This document shows positions 9,262 through 16,002 of a stretch of 64,000 bases of DNA, one piece after another. Position 1 is the stretch's first letter, and each line of letters starts with the position of its first letter. The notes below the pieces were generated by a model. The model did no database searches, had not been told where the DNA came from, and worked only from the letters and a program-made list of their open reading frames with translations. The DNA is taken from the NCBI GenBank assembly GCA_036008175.1, contig DASYOB010000119.1:52071-116070 (forward strand), written 5' to 3'. Origin of the DNA: DATARH01 sp036008175 (GTDB lineage Bacteria; Pseudomonadota; Alphaproteobacteria; ATCC43930; CGMCC-115725). The translations under genes and the position numbers were made by a program.

Positions 9262-9585
9262 CTATTTCGCTACTAGATGGCCACGGGTTTCCCCGTGAAA
9301 GTCGTCGAAAAACTCATAGCTCCCCGGCGAGAGCGGGCCGACAAACACAGTGATTTGGCCACCGGCCGGAACGACTTTCTCCCGGTGCAGGGAAGTGCTT
9401 TCGAACTCGGCTGTAGTGTTCTGCTCGTTGCGGACGAGGAGTTGCACCTGCACTCCGGCCGGTATCGGTACCTCACTCGGAATAAACTGGTGATCGCGCA
9501 GCACAATCGTGACCGGAGCCCCCTGCGCCAAAGCGGAAGCCGAATAGGCCAGCACCAGGAAGGCGGTAAAGGGGAAAAAACGCAT
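9262..9585 (-). CDS. Periplasmic cupredoxin-domain protein
   Basis: A 107-residue exported cupredoxin-like protein. The chosen start (ATG at 9585) gives a clean signal peptide (MRFFPFTAFLVLAYSASALAQ); a longer frame upstream would bury it. The mature domain has the plastocyanin-like pattern PSEVPIPAGVQVQLLVRNE and ends in SYEFFDDFHGETRGHLVAK. Histidines are available in SLHRE, FHGE and GHL, but there is no type-1 copper Cys. This matches the EfeO/P19-associated cupredoxins that help ferrous iron oxidation or delivery to FTR1. It is the first gene of the four-gene operon. An AT-rich patch just upstream (around 9600-9615) may hold the promoter. Confidence 0.85.
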   Translation of the reverse strand: MRFFPFTAFLVLAYSASALAQGAPVTIVLRDHQFIPSEVPIPAGVQVQLLVRNEQNTTAEFESTSLHREKVVPAGGQITVFVGPLSPGSYEFFDDFHGETRGHLVAK

Positions 9586-9784
9586 TGCCGGCGATCGTGC
9601 AATTGATAATCGATCGCAGCATAACCGCCGGTTGGTCATCGACGCAATGCCGATCACGCGGGACAGCTGTGTAAATTCGCCGCTCCCCCTCGCGGGGCAC
9701 CACGGCGGAACCCGGTGCCGCGGCTTGCCATCTCCGCTATAACGCGCGGGGTCTCGTCACCCCTCATGCCGCTAAGGAGGAAAC

Positions 9785-10570
9785 ATGCTGGATCTTGGCA
9801 TAGCCGGCCGAAAGGCGATCGTCTGCGCCGCGAGCAAGGGGCTTGGGCGCGCCTGCGCAATGGCGCTCGGACGTGCTGGCGTCGATCTCGTCATTACCGC
9901 GCGTACCAAGGAGACGCTGGAGCAGACCGCCGAGGAGATCCGCAAGGAGACCAGCGCCAGGGTCACTGCCGTCGCCGGCGATATCGGCACCGAAGAGGGC
10001 CGGCAGTCCGCGCTCGCCGCCTGCCCCAACCCGGACATCCTGGTCAACAATTGCGGCGGCCCACCGCATGGCGACTTCCGCGACTGGTCGATCGAAGACT
10101 GGCAGAAGGCGGTCAACAACAACATGCTGACCCCGATCATGCTGATCAAGGCGACGGTCGACGGCATGTGCGAGCGCAAGTTCGGCCGCATCGTCAACAT
10201 CACCTCGGGCTCGGTGAAGTCGCCGATCCCCAATCTCGGCATGTCGAACGGCGCACGCGCCGGCCTGACCGCGTTCTGCGCCGGCCTGGCTCGCCAGGTC
10301 GCCAAATACAACGTGACGATTAACGGATTATTGCCGGGGCCTTTTCTGACCGACCGGCTGCGGTCCGGCATCGAGTTCGAGGCCCGCCGGCAGAACATCT
10401 CGTTCGAGGAACAGCTGGCGAAACGCGGGTCGGCCACTCCCGCCGGCCGAGTCGGCGACCCGGCCGAGTTCGGCGACGCCTGTGCGTTTTTGTGCGGCGC
10501 CTCCTCGGGTTTCATCGTCGGCCAGAACCTGCTGCTCGATGGCGGCGCCTTCAACTCGACCATGGGCTAG
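9785..10570 (+). CDS. SDR-fold oxidoreductase, BKR-like, without catalytic Tyr
   Basis: A 261-residue short-chain dehydrogenase/reductase with the N-terminal Rossmann motif in altered form (CAASKGLGRA), the NNCGG motif and the C-terminal NGLLPGPF and GFIVGQNLLLDGG segments. The position where SDRs carry Ser...Tyr-x-x-x-Lys reads SGS-VKSPIPNLGMSNGARAG, so the Tyr-Lys pair is replaced by Ser/Arg. This is the known BKR-like subgroup in which the canonical tetrad is missing; its reaction is not settled. Start ATG sits behind a strong AAGGAGG. The gene stands alone, upstream of the Nramp gene. Confidence 0.85.
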   Translation: MLDLGIAGRKAIVCAASKGLGRACAMALGRAGVDLVITARTKETLEQTAEEIRKETSARVTAVAGDIGTEEGRQSALAACPNPDILVNNCGGPPHGDFRDWSIEDWQKAVNNNMLTPIMLIKATVDGMCERKFGRIVNITSGSVKSPIPNLGMSNGARAGLTAFCAGLARQVAKYNVTINGLLPGPFLTDRLRSGIEFEARRQNISFEEQLAKRGSATPAGRVGDPAEFGDACAFLCGASSGFIVGQNLLLDGGAFNSTMG

Positions 10571-10693
10571 CGGCCGCGCGTCAAATCTCTTCGCGCTGCG
10601 CGACATTGTGTCTTGTTGCGAATTATTCGCAATTGCGTTCGTATTGGATAAGCGGAAAAGGAAATTCCGCAGGACGCTGGCCCGAGGATCGTC

Positions 10694-11938
10694 GTGACCG
10701 TCTCGCTCTCCCTGCGGCCCGCCCCGGCGCGCGACAAATTGATGGTCGTGCTCGGCACGGGCATCGTTGTCATGCTCGCCGACACCGATGCGGGCAGCGT
10801 CATCACCGCAGCCCAAAGCGGCGCGCAATGGGGCTACCGGCTGCTCTTGTTGCAGATCATCCTGATCCCAGTCCTGTATCTGGTGCAGGAGTTGACCGTC
10901 CGGCTTGGAGTGGTGACGGGTTGTGGTCACGGGGAGCTGATCCTGAAGCGCTTCGGCCGCGGTTGGGCATGGCTTTCGGTAGGCACACTGGTCCTGGCCT
11001 GCCTCGGCGCGCTGGTCACTGAACTTAGCGGGCTTGCGGGCATCGGGTTGCTGTTCGGGGTGCCCGCCTGGATGACGATGACGGCGGTTGTCGGCGGGAT
11101 CGTCGTCATCGTGTGGACAGCATCCTATCGCTCAGTCGAGGCGGTAGCCCTCGCCTTCGGTGCCTTCGAGCTGGCCTTTCTGTGGATCGCCTGGCGTGCC
11201 CACCCGGACGGCGGCGCAATCGTGGCAGGCCTGACGCACGCTCCGCTGGCCGACCCGGCCTATCTCTACCTGGCGACGGCCAATATCGGCGCCGTTATCA
11301 TGCCGTGGATGGTGTTCTACCAGCAATCGGCCGTCGTGGAGAAACGGCTCGATCCGCACTGGCTGAAGACGGCGCGCTGGGAGACCGCGGCCGGTGCCGT
11401 GCTGACCCAACTCGTCATGATCGGGGTGCTGATCGCGACGGCAGCAACCATCGGACTCAGCAACCCGCACGCGCCGCTCGACACCGTGCAACAGATCTCC
11501 GAGACCCTGACCCCTTTCCTGGGGCCGCAAATTGGTCGCGCCGTCTTCGCCCTCGGCATGAGCGGCGCCGCCCTGGTCGCGACCATCGTCGTGTCGTTGA
11601 CGGCAGCATGGGGTGTTGGCGAGGTCGCCGGCTACCGCCGCTCACTCGCCGACCATCCGCGCGAGGCTCCGTGGTTCTACGGCCTATTTTCGACCTGTCT
11701 CGCGCTGGGCGGCGTACTTGTCGCGTCGGGCACCAACTTGGTAGCCCTCAGTGTCGGCATCCAGGTACTGAACGCGGCGTTGCTGCCGATCGTGCTCGGC
11801 TTTCTGTTCGCCCTTGCTGTTGGCGCCTTGCCTGAGCCATATCGGCTCAAGGGCGCCTATGCAGGAGTGGTCGGCGGCGTGATGCTGCTGACCGCGGGCT
11901 TCGGCCTTTACGCCGCGGTCGCAGGCATCCTCGGATAG
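10694..11938 (+). CDS. Divergent Nramp-family metal transporter
   Basis: A 414-residue membrane protein with eleven or so helices and the LeuT-fold layout of the Nramp family. The helix-1 signature, normally DPGN, reads DTDAGS (residues 29-34), and the helix-6 MPH motif reads MPWM. These are the metal-coordinating positions, so ion specificity probably differs from Mn/Fe Nramps; some divergent Nramp clades transport Mg2+ or other substrates. The start is GTG at 10694. It follows the SDR gene by 123 bases. Substrate is unknown. Confidence 0.82.
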   Translation: MTVSLSLRPAPARDKLMVVLGTGIVVMLADTDAGSVITAAQSGAQWGYRLLLLQIILIPVLYLVQELTVRLGVVTGCGHGELILKRFGRGWAWLSVGTLVLACLGALVTELSGLAGIGLLFGVPAWMTMTAVVGGIVVIVWTASYRSVEAVALAFGAFELAFLWIAWRAHPDGGAIVAGLTHAPLADPAYLYLATANIGAVIMPWMVFYQQSAVVEKRLDPHWLKTARWETAAGAVLTQLVMIGVLIATAATIGLSNPHAPLDTVQQISETLTPFLGPQIGRAVFALGMSGAALVATIVVSLTAAWGVGEVAGYRRSLADHPREAPWFYGLFSTCLALGGVLVASGTNLVALSVGIQVLNAALLPIVLGFLFALAVGALPEPYRLKGAYAGVVGGVMLLTAGFGLYAAVAGILG

Positions 11939-11950
11939 AATGCGTGACAG

Positions 11951-12538
11951 CTACTCCGCAGCCTCGGCCACGATCAGTTTGCCGTCATCGTCCACCGAGA
12001 GCCCGGTCTTGCGCGCCGCATCGATGACGCTCGGGTGCCAGTCGACCTTGCCGGGATCGGGCCCACCGACGACCGCAATCAGCGTCGCCTCGGGGTCGTC
12101 GCTGGCATTCCTGAAGCCGCGATAGATCCCGATCGGTACATTGACAATGTCGCCCGGCTGGAGCGTGATCTTCCGCTCCGTCTCGCCTTCGAGCCAGAAC
12201 ACCTCCCATGCTCCCTTGGCGGCGATGAACACCTCCTCAGTCGGGTGACGATGCAGCGCCGCACCGTGGCCTTTCGGGGTGTTGCGGACATAGGTCACGG
12301 CAAAGCCGTGCGCCGGCGCCTGGATCTTCGGCTTGAGATCGGGATCGGCCATATTCTCGACGACTCCCATGCCGATGATGTTGATGATCTCGCGCTGGTA
12401 GCCCGGGATGCGCTGGTCGAGAAAGGCAAGTTCGGAGCCCTTCATGCGATCCAGCCGGGCGACGTTTTCGCGCTCCATTTGCTCGATCGGAACGACCGGT
12501 GCCGGCTTGCCGCGCAGCCGCGGATCGACATACGCCAT
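11951..12538 (-). CDS. Cupin-domain protein
   Basis: A 195-residue single-cupin protein. The metal-binding motif 1 is GAALHRHPTEEVFIAAKGAWEVF (the two His plus Glu pattern), and motif 2 is around PGDIVNVPIGIYRGFRN. Such small cupins include dioxygenases, isomerases and sugar- or aromatic-binding proteins; nothing here distinguishes among them. The start at 12538 follows GGGAGGAAACC, a clear ribosome-binding site, whereas the frame extends upstream without one. It converges on the Nramp gene. Confidence 0.85.
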   Translation of the reverse strand: MAYVDPRLRGKPAPVVPIEQMERENVARLDRMKGSELAFLDQRIPGYQREIINIIGMGVVENMADPDLKPKIQAPAHGFAVTYVRNTPKGHGAALHRHPTEEVFIAAKGAWEVFWLEGETERKITLQPGDIVNVPIGIYRGFRNASDDPEATLIAVVGGPDPGKVDWHPSVIDAARKTGLSVDDDGKLIVAEAAE

Positions 12539-12727
12539 GGTTTCCTCCCTCTTTCCGGCCGCTGCCGGCCGGTTCTTGGCGACGGTGGCATGCGGCCGCG
12601 GCCGGATCAAGCCGCCCCAGATCAAGCGCCAAAGCGGCAGTGTGTCAGCCTACGCAAGGCCCTTGGCTACTTGGCTGAAGGGCGGTCGATTAACCTTTCT
12701 TAAAACCCGATCGAGTAGCCTAGCCGA

Positions 12728-12835
12728 ATGCTTCATCTGTCCGCACAGGTTCTCGGCTCGATCGCCGCGACCGGCATCGTGGTCGTTTTTGGTGCGATAG
12801 TATCCACTATCGCGTATCGCCTTGCGCGGCAATAG
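12728..12835 (+). CDS. Possible 35-residue single-span membrane peptide
   Basis: A short open frame from ATG to TAG reads MLHLSAQVLGSIAATG, then a hydrophobic run (IVVVFGAIVSTIAYRL) and a basic tail (ARQ). The composition, with one predicted membrane helix and a positive C terminus, is what genuine small membrane proteins look like. It lies in the 440-base spacer between the cupin and aminotransferase genes. No strong ribosome-binding site is visible upstream (GTAGCCTAGCCGA), and no family is recognised, so it may be chance. The rest of the spacer (12539-12727 and 12836-12985) shows nothing else. Confidence 0.35.
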   Translation: MLHLSAQVLGSIAATGIVVVFGAIVSTIAYRLARQ

Positions 12836-12985
12836 CGCTCGGAGCACGCGGCCGCAACTCGTTGGGCGGCTTAATGCTCCCGTTGCCTGTTGCATTGAAA
12901 CTGAGACAGTACCCCACTCGCCAAGCTGAACCTCTCTCCGTAGAGTGCCCGCTTCGCCTGCCGCCCGTGGACAGAGCCGCCCGCC

Positions 12986-14215
12986 ATGCCCGACGAGTTC
13001 TACCGCATCAAGCGTCTGCCGCCTTACGTCTTCGCCGAGGTCAATGCGTTGAAGGCCGAGGCGCGGGCCGAGGGCCGCGACGTCATCGATCTCGGCATGG
13101 GCAATCCGGACGGCCCGACCCCGCCGCACGTCGTCGCGAAGCTTGTCGAGTGCGTGCAGAACCCGAAGACGCACGGCTATTCGACCTCGCGCGGCATCGC
13201 CGGCCTTCGCCGAGCCTGTGCGGCCTATTACGCCCGCCGCTTCAATGTCGAGCTCGATCCCGAGCGCGAGATCATCGTTACCCTGGGCTCGAAAGAGGGG
13301 CTCGCCAACCTCGCGCAGGCGATCACCGCGCCGGGCGACACCGTGCTGGTGCCGAACCCTTGCTATCCGATCCATGCCTTCGGCTTCATCATGGCCGGGG
13401 CCGCGGTGCGGCACATCCCGATCGGCCCCGATGTCGATTTCCTAGCCGAGCTGAAGAAAGCGGTGCAGCACAGCGTACCGCCGCCGCTGGCGGTGGTGCT
13501 GAACTTCCCGGCCAACCCGACGGCACAGACGGTCGATCTCGATTTCTACGGCGAGATCGTCGATTTCTGCCGGCATCACGACATCATCGTCCTGTCCGAC
13601 ATCGCCTATGCCGAGATCTATTTCGACGGCAATCCGCCGCCCTCGATCCTCGAAGTGCCGGGCGCGCGCGACATCGCGGTCGAGTTTTCGTCGCTCAGCA
13701 AGACCTATTCGATGGCCGGCTGGCGGATCGGCTTTGCGGTCGGCAACAAGCGGCTCATTGCGGCGCTCGGCCGTGTCAAATCCTACCTCGATTACGGCGC
13801 CTTCACCCCGATACAGGTGGCGGCCACCGCAGCGCTGAACGGCCCGCAGGATTGCGTCGCCGAGATCCGCGAGCGCTATAAGGCGCGCCGCGACGTCCTG
13901 GTCGACGGCTTGCGGCAGGCAGGCTGGGACATACCGGTGCCCGCCGCGTCGATGTTCGCCTGGGCGCCGATCCCGGCGGAATTCCGCAGCCTGGGCACCC
14001 TCGCCTTCTCGAAGCTCCTGCTGGAACGGGCCAACGTCGCGGTCGCGCCGGGGGTCGGCTTCGGCGAATACGGCGAAGGCTTCGTCCGTATTGCGCTGGT
14101 CGAGAACCGCCAGCGGCTGCGCCAGGCGACACGCAACATCAAGGCCTTCCTGTCCGGCCGAAACGACGTGCCGGAATTGCGCCGGGCCGCCCGCGCCGGC
14201 GCCGCGGCAAACTGA
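12986..14215 (+). CDS. Class I/II PLP aminotransferase, AlaC-like
   Basis: A 409-residue fold-type I aminotransferase closest in pattern to AlaC/YfdZ and the LL-diaminopimelate aminotransferase-like group. Visible features are DLGMGNPDGPTPP at the N terminus, the NFPANPTAQT segment, DIAYAEIYFDG, and the PLP lysine in SLSKTYSMAGWR (Lys239). It would transfer amino groups between alanine or a similar amino acid and 2-oxoglutarate. The C-terminal tail (about 15 residues, rich in Arg and Ala) extends beyond the usual end. No amino-acid biosynthesis genes adjoin, so the substrate is inferred from family only. Confidence 0.88.
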   Translation: MPDEFYRIKRLPPYVFAEVNALKAEARAEGRDVIDLGMGNPDGPTPPHVVAKLVECVQNPKTHGYSTSRGIAGLRRACAAYYARRFNVELDPEREIIVTLGSKEGLANLAQAITAPGDTVLVPNPCYPIHAFGFIMAGAAVRHIPIGPDVDFLAELKKAVQHSVPPPLAVVLNFPANPTAQTVDLDFYGEIVDFCRHHDIIVLSDIAYAEIYFDGNPPPSILEVPGARDIAVEFSSLSKTYSMAGWRIGFAVGNKRLIAALGRVKSYLDYGAFTPIQVAATAALNGPQDCVAEIRERYKARRDVLVDGLRQAGWDIPVPAASMFAWAPIPAEFRSLGTLAFSKLLLERANVAVAPGVGFGEYGEGFVRIALVENRQRLRQATRNIKAFLSGRNDVPELRRAARAGAAAN

Positions 14216-14395
14216 CGGCCGTTCGCGCCTTCCGTACCGTGGCATCAAACGACCGTCTCTGAGACGCGCCCGTCAGCACGCGAGGCGCTCCCAAATATCC
14301 GCGCGGCTCGGGAGATCGTGGTTGAAGGCGCCCACCGGGATAACAAAGTACCCGGCACCGTTGCATTTTTCGACTCGCGTCACTCCGGGAGTGCG

Positions 14396-15448
14396 ATGCT
14401 GCCCATTCCGCGCTTAGCCGCTCTCGCGACTGCGGTTCCCGCCTACGCACTCGACCAGGAAGCAATTGCGGGGCGCGTCAGCCGCCTGTTCGCCGGAGCG
14501 CCGCAGCTCGACCGCCTGCTTTCGGTCTTCGCTAACAGCGGCATCCGCCGGCGCTATTCCGCGGTGCCGATCGACTGGTTCGACCAGCCGCACCGGTGGC
14601 CGGATCGCAATCGTTGCTACCTCGACAGCGCGGTCGAGCTGCTCGACACCGTCGCCGGCCGGGTGCTCGATCGCGCCGGTGTGCCCTCGACCGAGATCGG
14701 TGGGATCGTGGTCGTCTCGACCACCGGGATCGCCACTCCCAGCCTCGATGCGCTGCTGATCGAGCGGCTGCGCCTGCCACGGAATGTGCAACGGCTGCCG
14801 ATCTTCGGGCTCGGCTGCAACGGCGGCGCGGTGGGCCTCGCCCGCGCCGCGACAATGGCCGCGGCGATGCCCGCCAAGGCCGTCCTGTTCCTGGTCGTCG
14901 AGTTGTGCTCGTTGAGCTTCCGCCGCGACAATCCATCGAAAAGCGACATCGTCGCCAGCGCCCTGTTCGGCGACGGCGCCGCTGGTGCGCTGCTGTGCTG
15001 CGGTGGCGACGGGCCGGCCGTTGCGGCTGCCGGCGAGCACACCTGGCCGGACAGCCTGAGCGTGATGGGCTGGGATGTCGTCGAAGACGGTCTGAAGCCG
15101 ATCTTCTCGCGCGACATCCCGCGGCTGGTCGCCGCCGAGCTGGGGCCCGTCGCGCGCGATTTTCTCCGCCGGAACGGGCTCGTGCTCGCCGATATCGACC
15201 GCTTCGCCTGCCACCCCGGCGGCCCCAAGGTGATAGATGCCTGCGAGGAGGCTTACCTCCTGCCGCCGGGCACGCTGGACGCAGAACGTACGGTGCTGCG
15301 CGACTTTGGCAACATGTCTGCGGCCAGCGTGCTGTTCGTGCTCGACCGACTTCTCGCCAGCGCGAAAGAGGAGCGCTGGCGGCATGCGCTGATAACGGCG
15401 CTCGGTCCCGGCTTCACCGCCGGCTTTGTATTGCTAAGCAACGCGTGA
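14396..15448 (+). CDS. Type III polyketide synthase (chalcone/stilbene synthase family)
   Basis: A 350-residue homodimer-type PKS condensing acyl-CoA starters with malonyl-CoA. The complete catalytic triad is present: Cys141 in GLGCNGG, His273 in FACHPGG and Asn306 in FGNMSAAS. The ATG at 14396 follows GGGAG and gives the standard family length; a frame opening at 14318 adds a leader unlike the family. The methyltransferase gene begins inside its stop codon, as in bpsA-bpsB of Bacillus and srsA-srsB of Streptomyces, which make methylated alkylpyrones or alkylresorcinols. A membrane-active phenolic or pyrone lipid is the likely product. Confidence 0.9.
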   Translation: MLPIPRLAALATAVPAYALDQEAIAGRVSRLFAGAPQLDRLLSVFANSGIRRRYSAVPIDWFDQPHRWPDRNRCYLDSAVELLDTVAGRVLDRAGVPSTEIGGIVVVSTTGIATPSLDALLIERLRLPRNVQRLPIFGLGCNGGAVGLARAATMAAAMPAKAVLFLVVELCSLSFRRDNPSKSDIVASALFGDGAAGALLCCGGDGPAVAAAGEHTWPDSLSVMGWDVVEDGLKPIFSRDIPRLVAAELGPVARDFLRRNGLVLADIDRFACHPGGPKVIDACEEAYLLPPGTLDAERTVLRDFGNMSAASVLFVLDRLLASAKEERWRHALITALGPGFTAGFVLLSNA

Positions 15449-15975
15449 GCATCCTGCACGCGGTCCTTGGCCTCGTGCTGCTGCAGCGCGTCGCCGAGCT
15501 TTGCCTGGCCGCCGCGAATACGCGCCGGCTGCGCGCGCTCGGCTCGGTCGAGATCGATGCAGGGGGCTATCCCTGGTTCATGGCGCTGCATGCCGCCTGG
15601 CTCGCCAGCCTGTTTCTGCTAGTGCCGGCGAATGCCGGACCGTCATGGCCCTTGCTCGGCCTCTACGCCGCGCTGCAGCTCGGCCGACTGTGGGTCATTG
15701 CCAGCCTCGGCCGGCGCTGGACAACGCGCATCATCGTGCTGCCCGGCGCGCCGCCGGTGCGGTCCGGGCCGTACCGCTGGCTGCGGCATCCGAACTACGC
15801 GGTCGTGGTCGCGGAGGTTGCGGTGTTGCCGCTCGCCTTCGGCGCGGTCGCGATCGCCGTCGCGTTCTCCGTCGCCAACCTGATGTTGCTCGCGCGCCGT
15901 ATTCGCATCGAGGACGCCGCCCTCGCGCTGCGACTCGATCCCTTGCCAATCGGAGGAAAAGCCGGGCAGGCTTGA
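15445..15975 (+). CDS. ICMT-type membrane methyltransferase, partner of the type III PKS
   Basis: A 176-residue integral membrane protein of the isoprenylcysteine carboxyl methyltransferase family. The GTG start at 15445 overlaps the PKS stop (GTGA), indicating translational coupling. The C-terminal half carries the family's SAM-binding signature: GPYRWLRHPNYAVVV, followed by a hydrophobic hairpin and ARRIRIEDAAL. Members paired with type III PKSs (BpsB, SrsB) O-methylate the polyketide hydroxyl; that role is inferred here from gene order. Downstream is the amidase gene, after 27 bases. Confidence 0.88.
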   Translation: MSILHAVLGLVLLQRVAELCLAAANTRRLRALGSVEIDAGGYPWFMALHAAWLASLFLLVPANAGPSWPLLGLYAALQLGRLWVIASLGRRWTTRIIVLPGAPPVRSGPYRWLRHPNYAVVVAEVAVLPLAFGAVAIAVAFSVANLMLLARRIRIEDAALALRLDPLPIGGKAGQA

Positions 15976-16002
15976 CGGCGTTTCCGCAACAAGGAGCGCC
16001 GC

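Noticed and set aside
9586..9784. Possible Fur, Irr or RirA box upstream of the cupredoxin gene
   Set aside because: The AT-rich patch with GATAATCGAT is suggestive, but it does not match a full consensus of any of these iron regulators.
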